From NCBI GenBank assembly GCA_001801815.1, contig MGXU01000010.1:397167-461166 (forward strand): a DNA stretch of 64,000 bases, written 5' to 3'. How positions within the stretch are numbered: position 1 is the first letter of the stretch; each line of letters opens with the position of its first letter. Below the pieces are notes generated by a model. It had not been told where the DNA came from, made no database searches, and was given only the letters and a program-made list of their open reading frames with translations. Made by a program: the position numbers and the translations under genes. This DNA is from Gammaproteobacteria bacterium RIFCSPHIGHO2_12_FULL_36_30 (lineage in GTDB: Bacteria; Pseudomonadota; Gammaproteobacteria; Coxiellales; Coxiellaceae). Shown piece after piece: positions 1-8,888 of this stretch.

Positions 1-369
1 AAAATAATAAAATATATTGCGTTACTGTGTCTCGCGCTCGCGAGTGTGAATTTGTATGCGTATAACATTCCAAACCCGCTCAACGGTCTTGGGTTGGTTT
101 ACAGTAGACATAGCGGCAATGTGACTCCATGTGTTAGTATGACCAACCCCGCCTCCTATACCACTTTCTGTTTTCCCGCAGGACACTTAGTTCTTTTCAA
201 CAACAACGGATCCTATTCCCCCAATGTGACAATTCCTCAACCCAACACGTTGCTCGTTCAGTGGGATTATCCGGGTCCGACTGGATCGGTTACAATCTAC
301 TGCGGTAATGGCGGTTGGCAAGCTGGAGGTAATAATACGATTTATTTATGCAGGCAACCAAAAAAATAG
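1..369 (+). CDS. Small secreted protein, 5' end outside the window
   Basis: The frame is open from base 1. Its first residues (KIIKYIALLCLALASVNLYA) form a signal peptide: two lysines, a hydrophobic core and a small-residue cleavage site after about residue 20. The true start codon should lie just before base 1; the GTG at 46 falls inside the signal peptide and is unlikely to be the start. The mature part is about 100 residues, rich in Asn, Gly, Pro and Thr with four cysteines, as in a disulfide-bonded periplasmic or exported protein. I do not recognise the family. A strong terminator follows at 417. Confident as a gene, function unknown. Confidence 0.65.
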   Translation, partial: KIIKYIALLCLALASVNLYAYNIPNPLNGLGLVYSRHSGNVTPCVSMTNPASYTTFCFPAGHLVLFNNNGSYSPNVTIPQPNTLLVQWDYPGPTGSVTIYCGNGGWQAGGNNTIYLCRQPKK

Positions 370-416
370 TCTAGGAGAACATTTCCACTGTGTAATCCAC
401 ATTACGAGAAAAACAA

Positions 417-460
417 TTCAGCCCTCTAACACCATAAATGCAAGGGCTGAAATTTTTTTT
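417..460 (+). terminator. Rho-independent terminator
   Basis: A 9-bp perfect stem (TTCAGCCCT at 417-425 with AGGGCTGAA at 443-451), a 17-base loop and a run of eight T at 453-460. It ends the transcript of the secreted-protein gene at 1-369. The rest of 370-594 shows nothing else clear. Confidence 0.8.
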
Positions 461-594
461 CCAATGAGTTCTGATATTCCAGATTTTATCTGACTGAATT
501 AATTAAGTAACGCGCAAACCGTTTGAGAATTGATTTTCGGGGTTCACTCATTCGTGATTATTTTTTTGTGTTTTGATAAAAATTTATTTCTAAT

Positions 595-1863
595 CTACAG
601 CATTTCCAACCCACCCATGTAGGGATGCAAAATTGCTGGAATATGAATGTGCCCATCTTTATCCTGATAATTTTCCATTACCGCAACGAGTGCTCGACCC
701 ACCGCAACACCAGAACCATTTAATGTGTGAACGTATTCTGTTTTTCCGCTAGCGGATTTATAACGCGCCATCATGCGACGCGCTTGAAAATCACCACAAT
801 TACTGACTGATGAAATTTCACGATATTTATTTTGACTCGGCAGCCATACTTCTAAATCATAGGTTTTTGTAGAAGCAAATCCTACATCCGCAGAACATAA
901 TGATAAAACGCGATATGGTAAATTTAATAATTGCAGCACTTTTTCTGCTTGATGTGTAATTTCTTCTAATGCTTGATCAGAATTTTCTGGTTTTACAATT
1001 TGCACTAATTCTACTTTTTGAAATTGATGTTGACGAATCATGCCGCGTGTATCTTTTCCATAAGATCCCGCTTCACTTCGAAAACAAGGAGAATGCGCAA
1101 CCATTTTCAGTGGCAATTTTTTTTCATCAATAATTTCATCACGAACAGTATTGGCAAGTGAAACTTCTGCTGTTGGAATTAATGTAAAATCTTGTTCGCC
1201 TGAAATTGAAAATAAATCTGCAGAAAATTTTGGTAATTGTCCTGTTCCAATTAATGCATCGGAATGCACTAAATAAGGAACATACATTTCCGTATAACCA
1301 TGTTCATTAATATGTAAATCCAACATAAATTCTGCAAGTGCGCGTTGTAATTTCGCTAATTGTCCGCGTAAAACAACAAATCTGCTGCCTGCAATTTTCG
1401 CGGCCGTATCAAAATCCATTAAATTATTTTGTGCACCTAAATCAACATGATCTTTAGGCTTAAAATCAAACTTTTTTGGTGTGCCCCATTTTCTGATTTC
1501 AACATTATCATTTTCTGATTTTCCATTTGGAACGGAAGCATGTAATACATTTGGAATTTGTAATTGAAAATCTAATAATTTTTTTTGCAATTCAACGAGC
1601 GCAATTTCAGATTGTTTCAGTGTGTCATCAACCGTTTTATTTTCTGCTAAAATTTTTGAAACATCTTCGCCTTTTGATTTTGCCATGCCAACTTGCTTTG
1701 CAAATTGATTTCTTTTTGCTTGTAATTCTTGTGTTTTTTCTTGTAATGATTTTCGTTCTGCTTCTAATGATTTATAGAAGGCAATATCAATATCTACATT
1801 ATGACGTTTTGCTTCGCGCGCAACAGCATCAGGATCTTGTCGTAATAATTTTGGGTCTATCAT
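595..1863 (-). CDS. serS: Seryl-tRNA synthetase
   Basis: Charges tRNA-Ser (and tRNA-Sec where present) with serine using ATP, in the cytoplasm. The 422 residues match the usual family length. The N-terminal ~100 residues form the long antiparallel coiled-coil arm that grips the tRNA variable arm (repeated Leu/Lys/Gln heptads at residues 30-100). Class II motif 2 is visible near residue 265 ([14 protein letters not shown]) and motif 3 near the C-terminus ([17 protein letters not shown]). The ATG at 1863 begins with the typical MIDPKLLR. Last gene of the ftsK-lolA-crcB-serS run, 7 bases after crcB. Very sure. Confidence 0.97.
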   Translation of the reverse strand: MIDPKLLRQDPDAVAREAKRHNVDIDIAFYKSLEAERKSLQEKTQELQAKRNQFAKQVGMAKSKGEDVSKILAENKTVDDTLKQSEIALVELQKKLLDFQLQIPNVLHASVPNGKSENDNVEIRKWGTPKKFDFKPKDHVDLGAQNNLMDFDTAAKIAGSRFVVLRGQLAKLQRALAEFMLDLHINEHGYTEMYVPYLVHSDALIGTGQLPKFSADLFSISGEQDFTLIPTAEVSLANTVRDEIIDEKKLPLKMVAHSPCFRSEAGSYGKDTRGMIRQHQFQKVELVQIVKPENSDQALEEITHQAEKVLQLLNLPYRVLSLCSADVGFASTKTYDLEVWLPSQNKYREISSVSNCGDFQARRMMARYKSASGKTEYVHTLNGSGVAVGRALVAVMENYQDKDGHIHIPAILHPYMGGLEML

Positions 1864-1870
1864 AATTCAC

Positions 1871-2263
1871 CTAAACAAACGCTGTCACACACCACGCACC
1901 AAACACAGTTGCCAATAAACAAACGCCAACGCTAATTAATATATTTAATAACGCTGAAAAAATTTCGCCGCGCAATAAAAAATGAAATGTATCTAAACTA
2001 AAACTCGAAAATGTTGTAAAACCACCTAAAATACCCACTATTAATCCAACACGCCACAATGGATTCATCAACATTTTTAATTCAAAAACTCCGTATAAAA
2101 TTCCAATTGCAAAACAGCCGGCAATATTAACAACAATAATTCCCCATGGCAAACCTTCAAATGGCACAAGTATTTGAACAAAACGTGATAATAATAATCG
2201 CGCAACAGATCCAATTGCGCCACCAATTGCAACAACTAAAATTTCTTTAGATAATAAATTCAT
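1871..2263 (-). CDS. crcB: Fluoride ion channel CrcB
   Basis: Small four-helix inner-membrane protein of the CrcB/Fluc family, which forms dual-topology dimers exporting fluoride. The 130-residue sequence has four hydrophobic segments and the family signature GGFTTFSSFS in the third helix (near residue 80), plus the conserved N-terminal GGAIGSVARLL. Its start codon overlaps the lolA stop by 4 bases, so it is probably translationally coupled to lolA. No fluoride riboswitch is visible ahead of it, consistent with its being internal to an operon. Confidence 0.93.
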   Translation of the reverse strand: MNLLSKEILVVAIGGAIGSVARLLLSRFVQILVPFEGLPWGIIVVNIAGCFAIGILYGVFELKMLMNPLWRVGLIVGILGGFTTFSSFSLDTFHFLLRGEIFSALLNILISVGVCLLATVFGAWCVTAFV

Positions 2264-2883
2264 TGCAACACATCCACGCCACGTGGTGCTGTAAATTCAA
2301 ATAAAGAAGATGGTAGCTGTTTATTTAAAACGATGCGTGAAAAATCAAAAATAGTAGTTTGCTGCATATTATTTTTAATTCGCATGCTGATTAATTTTTC
2401 ATGCGAGAATGCTAACCCAATCATTTTAAATTGTCGATTATGTTTTTTTGGAATTAATTGAAAATTTAAAATATTATTATGCGGAATCATACGCACAGAA
2501 AATTGTTGCAGCAATCGATTTGCATCGCCCGATAATAATTTAGCGGGACTCATTGGATTATTTGCAATAGATTGTTCGGTCGCTTGTTGCAATCCAACAT
2601 CATACATCCATAATTTTTTACCATTGGTAATCACAATTTGATGCGCGGGTTTTAATGTTTCCCAACGAAAACGACCGGGTCGTTCAATCATTACAATTCC
2701 ACTGCTGTACTGCAATGTTTCTTGATTCATATCTACTGTTTTTTGCGTAAAATTCGCTTTAAATGTAGTGAATTGATTTAATAATTCCACCAATTGTCCT
2801 GAAGCGGAAATTGGTGTGTCTGCAAAAATGGAAACGCAAAAAAATAATAGTGAAGATAAAAAAATATTTTTTAAGTACTTCAT
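2260..2883 (-). CDS. lolA: Outer-membrane lipoprotein chaperone LolA
   Basis: Periplasmic carrier that takes lipoproteins from the LolCDE-type ABC exporter to the outer membrane. Signal peptide at residues 1-21 (KYLKNIFLSSLLFFCVSIFA, then DTPIS). The body has the family pattern FKANFTQKTVD near residue 45, RPGRFRWE near 90 and IVITNGKKLWMYD near 105. At 207 residues it has the usual length. Downstream of ftsK as in E. coli. The ftsK-lolA gap is filled by a family A repeat. LolC and LolD partners are encoded at 43754-45759. Confidence 0.93.
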   Translation of the reverse strand: MKYLKNIFLSSLLFFCVSIFADTPISASGQLVELLNQFTTFKANFTQKTVDMNQETLQYSSGIVMIERPGRFRWETLKPAHQIVITNGKKLWMYDVGLQQATEQSIANNPMSPAKLLSGDANRLLQQFSVRMIPHNNILNFQLIPKKHNRQFKMIGLAFSHEKLISMRIKNNMQQTTIFDFSRIVLNKQLPSSLFEFTAPRGVDVLQ

Positions 2884-2907
2884 ATTTTATGCTCTGCAAT
2901 AAAGTAT

Positions 2908-2993
2908 AAATGTGTCGTTGTAGTTGGGTCACTGCAAAACGCCCTTGTTCCATGAGCTGCGCTCATTGCACGCGGGCTTCCGTAACATCTCAC
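2908..2993 (-). repeat. Family A intercistronic repeat, copy A1 (ftsK/lolA)
   Basis: About 80 bases shared with 23131-23210, 26191-26275, 49460-49532 and 55106-55193. In the transcribed (minus) sense it reads: a GAAGCC-CGCG box, a perfect variable hairpin (ATGAGC-GCA-GCTCAT), then the constant block GGAACAAGGGCGTTTTGCAG and a CCAAC tail. It starts at the ftsK stop codon and ends about 25 bases before the lolA ATG, so it fills the whole gap. Confidence 0.8.
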
Positions 2994-5362
2994 TCACTCG
3001 GCGCTGGAACTAAAACATCCCGCAACGCATTACCTTCCATTTTACTCACAATTCCAGCTGCTTCCATCGCTTCAACAATTCTTGCAGCACGATTATAACC
3101 AATTTTAAATCGACGTTGCACACTCGATACCGAAACACGCTGTGCCTTTGTAACGAAATGCACAGCTTCATCATATAACATATCACGCTCACCACCATCC
3201 GGATCATCTGACAAAGCAGATTCTGTATAACCCGTTGGATCAACACTCGCAGCATCATCTAAAATATCTAATAAATATTCTGGTTTTCCGCGTTGTTTTA
3301 AATCATTTACAACACGATGCACTTCTTCATCACTTGCAAAACAACCATGCACGCGAACCGGAACGCCAGAACCTGGTGGTAAATATAACATGTCACCATT
3401 TCCCAATAATTGTTCTGCACCTTGTTGATCGAGAATCGTGCGTGAATCAATTTTAGATGAAACTTGAAATGCAATTCTTGTTGGAATATTTGCTTTAATT
3501 AATCCAGTGATGACATCAACTGATGGACGTTGTGTTGCAAAAATTAAATGAATTCCTGCAGCGCGTGCTTTTTGTGCGAGCCTTGCAATTAATGTTTCTA
3601 CTTTTTTTCCAACAACAACCATCATATCTGCAAATTCATCGGTTAAAACAACAATTTTTGGCAATGTTTGTAATTCGATTGGACCTGCATCTGTTGGTGG
3701 CGTAATTGGATCTAATAACGGCGCGCCTTTATCAATTGCTTCTTTTACTTTGATGTTGTAGCCCATAATATTTCGAACGCCAAGTGATGCCATCAAACGA
3801 TAACGTCTTTCCATTTCAACAACACACCAACGCAATGCAGTTGATGCATCTTTCATATCGGTCACAACCGGCGTTAATAAATGTGGAATGCCATCATATA
3901 TCGATAATTCCAGCATTTTTGGATCAATCAAAATAATACGTAAATCTTGCGGCGATGATTTATATAATAAACTTAATAACATGACATTTAATGCAACTGA
4001 TTTTCCAGAACCAGTTGTGCCTGCAACTAATAAATGCGGCATTTTTGCAAGATCAACAATAACCGATTCGCCCGCAATATCTTTTCCTAATGCAATCGTT
4101 AATGCTGAACGTGATTGTTGAAACGCAGGTGTTGATAAAACTTCTTTTAATGTCACCATTTCGCGATGCGGATTGGGTAATTCCAAACCGATCACTGATT
4201 TTCCAGGAATCACTTCAACAACACGCACACTAATTACCGATAATGATCGCGCTAAATCTTTTACCAATGCAGAAATTTTATTTACTTTTGTGCCAGGCGC
4301 TAATTCTAATTCAAAACGCGTTACAACTGGACCTGGGTGTGCCGCAACTACTTTTAGCGCAACACCAAAATCATTAAAACATTCTTCAACTTCACGAGAA
4401 CGTTGTTCTAACATTTCACGCGTTACACTTAACTTTCTTTCATTTACGCGCGCATCTAATAAAGATAATTTCGGCAAAATAACGGATTGGGAATATCGCG
4501 GCACAGATGCAGTATGAATTTCTTCAGGTTGAATTTCTGCAAAAGTAATTAATTGTTTTTGTGGACTCACAGTTGAAGTTTTAATTGGTGCATGAAACAA
4601 AGGATCGATTTCATTATTTATCACTGGTTCGATTTTTTTCTCTGCAGAATGGAATACATTTAATTTTTCTGAAAATAATTTTGATGGGAAGCGTGGCAAA
4701 ACAATATTATGTTTTAATTTTTCTAAACCTAAACGAGAAACATGTAATATGTACCCACCAATCGATTCAATTAATTTTAACCATGATGTGCCAGTTAATA
4801 ATGTAATTCCGATCAGTAAAACAGGGATGAAAATAACAGTGGCGCCAAAACGATTAAACCATTGCAACATAAAATTGCCCATGGAAACGCCGACAATTCC
4901 GCCTGATTCATATGGCAGTGCAAAATTAAATTTCGATAAATATAAATGCATTAAGCTTGTTGCGCTGATCGTTGACATTAAAAAACCAATTGTGCGCGAA
5001 ATAATTGGCGTCCAATTTATTGTTGGAATTTCATCGAGGTGTTGATATTTACGATATAATTCCCATGCGCCGCGAAAAATAATCAGCGGAAAAAAATAAG
5101 TGATGTAACCAAACACATATAATAAAAAATCAGAAATCCATGCGCCAACTCTTCCGCCAGCATTTAAAACAATAGGATTGGATACTTGATGTGACCAACT
5201 CGGATCAGCGCGATGATAAGTCACTAACGATAATAAAATAAATAAACCAGCCGCTAACATCACGATCAAACATCCTTCGTGCAAGCGACGATATAAAGAT
5301 ACTTGTTTTGCGCTGTTTTTTGCTTGTTTAGCAGTTACAGTTTTGCGCTTCAAATCCCTCAA
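2990..5362 (-). CDS. ftsK: DNA translocase FtsK
   Basis: Septal DNA pump that moves the terminus region and activates XerCD dimer resolution during division. The N-terminal ~210 residues carry four membrane helices that anchor it at the septum. A short linker follows (about 220-310), much shorter than in E. coli. The RecA-like motor has a Walker A GTTGSGKS near residue 450 and a Walker [11 protein letters not shown] near 590. The C-terminal gamma winged helix ([19 protein letters not shown], near 740) reads KOPS sites. With 790 residues it belongs to the short-linker class. The stop codon abuts repeat A1. Confidence 0.96.
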   Translation of the reverse strand: MRDLKRKTVTAKQAKNSAKQVSLYRRLHEGCLIVMLAAGLFILLSLVTYHRADPSWSHQVSNPIVLNAGGRVGAWISDFLLYVFGYITYFFPLIIFRGAWELYRKYQHLDEIPTINWTPIISRTIGFLMSTISATSLMHLYLSKFNFALPYESGGIVGVSMGNFMLQWFNRFGATVIFIPVLLIGITLLTGTSWLKLIESIGGYILHVSRLGLEKLKHNIVLPRFPSKLFSEKLNVFHSAEKKIEPVINNEIDPLFHAPIKTSTVSPQKQLITFAEIQPEEIHTASVPRYSQSVILPKLSLLDARVNERKLSVTREMLEQRSREVEECFNDFGVALKVVAAHPGPVVTRFELELAPGTKVNKISALVKDLARSLSVISVRVVEVIPGKSVIGLELPNPHREMVTLKEVLSTPAFQQSRSALTIALGKDIAGESVIVDLAKMPHLLVAGTTGSGKSVALNVMLLSLLYKSSPQDLRIILIDPKMLELSIYDGIPHLLTPVVTDMKDASTALRWCVVEMERRYRLMASLGVRNIMGYNIKVKEAIDKGAPLLDPITPPTDAGPIELQTLPKIVVLTDEFADMMVVVGKKVETLIARLAQKARAAGIHLIFATQRPSVDVITGLIKANIPTRIAFQVSSKIDSRTILDQQGAEQLLGNGDMLYLPPGSGVPVRVHGCFASDEEVHRVVNDLKQRGKPEYLLDILDDAASVDPTGYTESALSDDPDGGERDMLYDEAVHFVTKAQRVSVSSVQRRFKIGYNRAARIVEAMEAAGIVSKMEGNALRDVLVPAPSE

Positions 5363-5383
5363 GCAAATTCCTTATAAAAAATT

Positions 5384-5872
5384 TTACTGAATCGACAAAT
5401 GCATTGTCATCCACTCAAGTGCAAATAAACTTGCACTTTTTCGAATGTTGTCACGACCACTCGTAAAATACAGTGTTTTTGCATCAACACTTTTTCGATC
5501 AGCCAATGCAAAACAAACCATGCCAACTGGTTTTTCTGCTGTGCCGCCTAATGGTCCTGCAACACCAGTAATTGCCAATGCTACATCAGCGTGAAATTTT
5601 TGCAATGCGCCTTCTGCCATTGCTTTTGCAACCACTTCAGAAACAGCGCCATGTTTTGAAATTAATTCTTCTTTTACATCTAAAATTGCGGTCTTTGCTG
5701 CATTGCTATAAACAACCGCACCGCCATTAAACCAAGCCGAACTACCCGCTACATCTGTAATTAATTTTGCAACGTTTCCACCTGTGCATGATTCAGCGAG
5801 TGCAATGCACATATCTCGCGAAACGCATAATTCACCGAGTTTTTTAGATAATACAAAAAAATGTGTATCCAT
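5384..5872 (-). CDS. pncC: Nicotinamide-nucleotide amidase (CinA C-terminal type)
   Basis: Stand-alone CinA C-terminal domain, a deamidase that turns nicotinamide mononucleotide into nicotinate mononucleotide for NAD recycling. The 162 residues match the short PncC/YgaD form, without the N-terminal molybdopterin-binding domain of full CinA. Motifs seen: AESCTGG near residue 27 with the nucleophile serine, WFNGGAVVYSN near 50, and ITGVAGPLGGTAEKPVG near 110. It overlaps the end of scpB by one base, so the two are coupled. Confidence 0.88.
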   Translation of the reverse strand: MDTHFFVLSKKLGELCVSRDMCIALAESCTGGNVAKLITDVAGSSAWFNGGAVVYSNAAKTAILDVKEELISKHGAVSEVVAKAMAEGALQKFHADVALAITGVAGPLGGTAEKPVGMVCFALADRKSVDAKTLYFTSGRDNIRKSASLFALEWMTMHLSIQ

Positions 5873-6492
5873 TAGGAAACGTTATCCATAACTTCTTCGT
5901 CAGTTGATTGCATCAGCTGACCTTGTGCCGGCATTTGCAATCCCAATTGTTTTTCCAGTGTTTCAAAATCTACTAATTCAGATAGTGCAGGTAATTCAGA
6001 TATTCTTTTTAAATTAAAATAATCTAAAAAAGTTTTTGTAGTTGCTAATAATGCTGGTTTTCCAGGCACATCGCGATATCCTGCAATTTTAATCCAATCA
6101 CGTTCAAGCAATGTTTTAATAATATTTGGGTTGACTGCAACACCACGGACATCTTCAATTTCACCGCGTGTAATCGGTTGGCGATAAGCAATTAATGCTA
6201 ATGTTTCTAAAAATGCACGCGAATAACGTAGTGGTTTGCGTTCTTCTAATCGCTGAATAAAAGGCGTGAAATCTTGTTTTACTTGAAAACGAAAACCACT
6301 CGCAACTTCTACTAATTCAACTGCACGATCTTGATAAGCAGTTTTTAAATTTGATAGGTATGCGCGAATATCACTTGTGTTCGGACGATTTTCTTCTGGA
6401 AATAAATGCGATAATTTATCGACAGGCAAAGGTTCTGCTGCAGAAAATAATGCAGCTTCGAGAATTTTTTCTGGCGTTTCAAATTGTGTCAT
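5872..6492 (-). CDS. scpB: Segregation and condensation protein B
   Basis: Winged-helix kite subunit that, with ScpA, completes the SMC condensin. The 206 residues start ETPEKILEAALFSAAEPL and contain the conserved block RAFLETLALIAYRQPITRGEIEDVRGV around residues 90-115 and YRDVPGKPALLATTKTFLDYF near 160, both diagnostic for ScpB. Its start overlaps the scpA stop by 4 bases. It presumably works with an SMC protein encoded elsewhere. Confidence 0.95.
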   Translation of the reverse strand: MTQFETPEKILEAALFSAAEPLPVDKLSHLFPEENRPNTSDIRAYLSNLKTAYQDRAVELVEVASGFRFQVKQDFTPFIQRLEERKPLRYSRAFLETLALIAYRQPITRGEIEDVRGVAVNPNIIKTLLERDWIKIAGYRDVPGKPALLATTKTFLDYFNLKRISELPALSELVDFETLEKQLGLQMPAQGQLMQSTDEEVMDNVS

Positions 6493-7352
6493 AAATCACC
6501 TTCGATAGTGTGCGTGTCAGTGTGAGTGTGAGAAACGTCACCGCTCACTGCTTTAATATAAATTGGCGCATACGGTTCATTTTGTACTAATTCAATTACG
6601 GATTGACGAATCAATTCTAAAATCGCAATAAAAGTAACAACAACACCCATGCGTCCTTCTTCTGCTGTAAATAAACTGGTAAATAAAATAAAATCGGTTG
6701 AATTCACACGATCTAAAACAATCAACATGCGTTCGCGAATAGATAATAATTGTTTTTCAACTTTATGATCTGCAAAAAATCGCGCGCGCGTCATTACACT
6801 GACAAATGCATCAAGCATATCTTGCATTGGCACATCAGGTTGTTCCATCGTTGTTGGCATCGGCGGTGCAATTGCATTTGCTAAAAATATATCGCGATCT
6901 ACTTGTTTTAAAGTAGATAATTCTTCCGCGGCTTTTTTGTAGCGCTCATAAACCTGTAAACGACGAATTAATTCTGCGCGCGGATCATCCACTTCATTTT
7001 CATCATCCGTTTGTATTCGCGGCAATAATAAACGCGATTTAATTTCAGCGAGCATTGCCGCCATCACTAAATATTCTGCCGCTAATTCTAAGTGCAATTC
7101 TTGCATTAATTCGACATATTGCATGTATTGAATGGTAATTTCTTTGATTGGAATATCGAGAATGTCGATGTTTTGTTTTTTAATTAAATATAATAATAAA
7201 TCGAGCGGACCTTGAAACGTTTCTAAAAAAACGCGTAACGCATCGGGCGGAATGTACAGATCGAGCGGCATTTCACTGACCACTTCGCCACGTACTTTGA
7301 CGATGTGATCTAACGCTGCTTGAGATACAGCAACTTCTGCAATTTCGCTCAT
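6489..7352 (-). CDS. scpA: Segregation and condensation protein A
   Basis: Kleisin subunit of the SMC-ScpAB complex. Conserved features: FQGPLDLLLYLIKKQNIDI near residue 50, then EYLVMAAMLAEIKSRLLLP near 95. The C-terminal winged helix runs through residues 220-270. The last ~15 residues (SHTHTDTHTIEG) are encoded by a GT-rich tract resembling short tracts at 28976 and 54108, so the tail may be a late addition. First gene of the minus-strand run; promoter should lie in 7353-7510. Confidence 0.94.
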   Translation of the reverse strand: MSEIAEVAVSQAALDHIVKVRGEVVSEMPLDLYIPPDALRVFLETFQGPLDLLLYLIKKQNIDILDIPIKEITIQYMQYVELMQELHLELAAEYLVMAAMLAEIKSRLLLPRIQTDDENEVDDPRAELIRRLQVYERYKKAAEELSTLKQVDRDIFLANAIAPPMPTTMEQPDVPMQDMLDAFVSVMTRARFFADHKVEKQLLSIRERMLIVLDRVNSTDFILFTSLFTAEEGRMGVVVTFIAILELIRQSVIELVQNEPYAPIYIKAVSGDVSHTHTDTHTIEGDL

Positions 7353-7417
7353 CCGACATGACCTATAGTATCTTTAAAGATTTATCATACCGGAATATCA
7401 GGTTAAGAACCAGGTTG

Positions 7418-7497
7418 ATTTGGGTTAAAAAGATGATTTTACATTGACAAATAAGCGGTTTTAATGAAAGCTGGGCGTACGTAATATTAACCCAAAT
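7418..7497. promoter_or_regulatory. Inverted repeat in the scpA / 7514 divergent promoter region
   Basis: ATTTGGGTTAA at 7418-7428 is matched by its exact complement TTAACCCAAAT at 7487-7497, with 58 bases between. A TTGACA hexamer lies inside at 7444-7449. The arrangement resembles paired operator half-sites or a loop-forming element between two divergent genes. No regulator is known; low certainty. Confidence 0.3.
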
Positions 7498-7513
7498 TTA
7501 AAGAGTAATAATC

Positions 7514-7789
7514 ATGCGTCGAACATCAGCGGCATTGCTTTTTGGCATGATGACATCACTGACAAGTGCCGGAAACGCAGGCGGCGAACCTCCCGCTCCA
7601 ACCATGCCAGATGGAATATGGATTGCTTGTGGCTTTGCAGGATTACTAATTGCATCAATGATTGGATATTGTATAGCACACACTTTATGCGGCAGTCAGC
7701 GGTTTGTAACTTATCGAGATTTTGATGGTTTGCGTATGACGCAATACGGTACAGCACCAACACCAAAACACCCAGGAATCAATGCATGA
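7514..7789 (+). CDS. Small membrane protein, unknown function
   Basis: 91 residues. The N-terminus resembles a signal peptide (RRTSAALLFGMMTSLTSAGNA). A second hydrophobic stretch near residues 32-52 (GIWIACGFAGLLIASMIGY) would be a membrane helix, and the C-terminus is polar. The stop overlaps the yciB start by four bases (ATGA at 7786-7789), which supports translation and coupling. I recognise no family. Competing minus-strand frames exist over the same bases but lack such coupling. Confidence 0.5.
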   Translation: MRRTSAALLFGMMTSLTSAGNAGGEPPAPTMPDGIWIACGFAGLLIASMIGYCIAHTLCGSQRFVTYRDFDGLRMTQYGTAPTPKHPGINA

Positions 7790-8328
7790 AATTACTCTTC
7801 GATTATTTTCCCATCATCTGTTTTTTTATCGCCTATAAATTTTTTGGTGTTTACACCGCAACCGCCGTCACAATGGGCGCATGTGTATTGCAAAATTTGG
7901 TATATTGGCTACGCAAAAAAAAATTCGAAAAATTACATGTCATCACTTTATTTAGTGTATTAATTCTCGGTGGATTTACGTTATTTTTTCACAAAGCGAT
8001 TTTTATTCAGTGGAAACCAAGTATTATTTATTGGGTTTTTGCAGCAATATTGTTATTTAGTCATACCTTTTCAAAGAAAAATTTATTAACGCGCATGCTC
8101 GGCGATAAAATTATTTTGCCGGAAAAAATTTGGGCGCATTTAAATTTAGCGTGGATTATCTTTTTTATTTTTTTAGGAATTTTAAATTTATATGTTGTGT
8201 ATCATTATTCAATGAACGCGTGGGTTAATTTTAAATTATTTGGCACGTTGGGATTAACATTGGTTTTCACTATTGCACAAGGAATTTATATGTCGCGGCA
8301 TGTGATTAGTGAGAGCAGTCAAACATGA
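7786..8328 (+). CDS. yciB: Inner-membrane septation protein A (YciB)
   Basis: Five-helix inner-membrane protein of the YciB/IspZ family, linked to cell division and envelope synthesis. The N-terminus MKLLFDYFPIICFFIAYKFF is typical, and the central WKPSIIYWVFA and C-terminal half with N-LYV and WVNFKLFG match the family. 180 residues is the normal length. Overlaps the yciI start by four bases, giving the familiar yciB-yciI pair. Confident. Confidence 0.93.
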   Translation: MKLLFDYFPIICFFIAYKFFGVYTATAVTMGACVLQNLVYWLRKKKFEKLHVITLFSVLILGGFTLFFHKAIFIQWKPSIIYWVFAAILLFSHTFSKKNLLTRMLGDKIILPEKIWAHLNLAWIIFFIFLGILNLYVVYHYSMNAWVNFKLFGTLGLTLVFTIAQGIYMSRHVISESSQT

Positions 8329-8630
8329 ATTATTATGCATTCTACTGCGAAGATGCGGAAAACGTTTTAGAAAAAAGAAAATCGGTTCGCCCTGCGCATT
8401 TAGAACGATTAAAAATATTAACAGTAGAAAATCGTTTGCTTGCCGCAGGACCACTAATGAATAAAGATGGCGATAATCCATTTGTTGCTGGAATTCATGG
8501 CTCATTAATCATTGCAAAATTTAATTCTTTAGATGAAGCAAAAGAATGGATCGCAGCAGATCCTTATGTCACAGCAGAAGTTTACAAACGTGTAACAATA
8601 AAGCCCTACAAAATTGTTTTACCGGAATAA
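8325..8630 (+). CDS. yciI: YciI family protein
   Basis: 101-residue ferredoxin-like-fold protein of the YciI family. It keeps the N-terminal YYAFYCEDAENVLEKR, the R-x2-HLERL helix near residue 22, GPL near 42 and the conserved D in AADPYVTAEVYKRV near 82, which form the putative active site with the histidine. The biochemical role is unknown in most species. It overlaps yciB upstream, and the next gene starts one base after its stop. Confidence 0.9.
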   Translation: MNYYAFYCEDAENVLEKRKSVRPAHLERLKILTVENRLLAAGPLMNKDGDNPFVAGIHGSLIIAKFNSLDEAKEWIAADPYVTAEVYKRVTIKPYKIVLPE

Positions 8631-8631
8631 A

Positions 8632-8886
8632 ATGAAACCAACCGTAGAATTAATTCAAAACATACTACAAAAAAAATTCCACCCAACAGAATTAACTGTG
8701 CGCGACGACAAAGCAGAACATCTTGGACACGCACATCAAGACAGCGGACATTTTACCGTAATCATAAAATCCCCTATTTTTCAGGGAAAAACGCTTGTTG
8801 AAAAACATCGCATGGTTTACGACGCACTCGGCACATTAATGCAAACACATATTCATGCGTTGCGCATTCAAGCGAGTGAAAAATAA
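8632..8886 (+). CDS. BolA family protein
   Basis: 84 residues from the ATG at 8632, preferred over the TTG at 8614 because it follows the yciI stop and gives the standard BolA length. Class II KH-like fold with HLGHAHQDSGHFTVIIKS near residue 28 and LVEKHRMVYDALG near 53, the BolA signature with its conserved histidines. BolA-type proteins pair with monothiol glutaredoxins in iron-sulfur handling and may bind DNA. No glutaredoxin gene is near. Whether it is BolA or IbaG type is unclear. Confidence 0.9.
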   Translation: MKPTVELIQNILQKKFHPTELTVRDDKAEHLGHAHQDSGHFTVIIKSPIFQGKTLVEKHRMVYDALGTLMQTHIHALRIQASEK

Positions 8887-8888
8887 TC

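Noticed and set aside
1527-1865. Plus-strand frame of 112 codons
   Set aside because: Lies fully antisense to serS, has no recognisable protein features and a composition of leucine/isoleucine/phenylalanine runs typical of antisense to coding DNA.
7514-7766. Minus-strand frames of about 60-84 codons over the small membrane gene
   Set aside because: No ribosome site or coupling, while the plus frame has a stop/start overlap with yciB.
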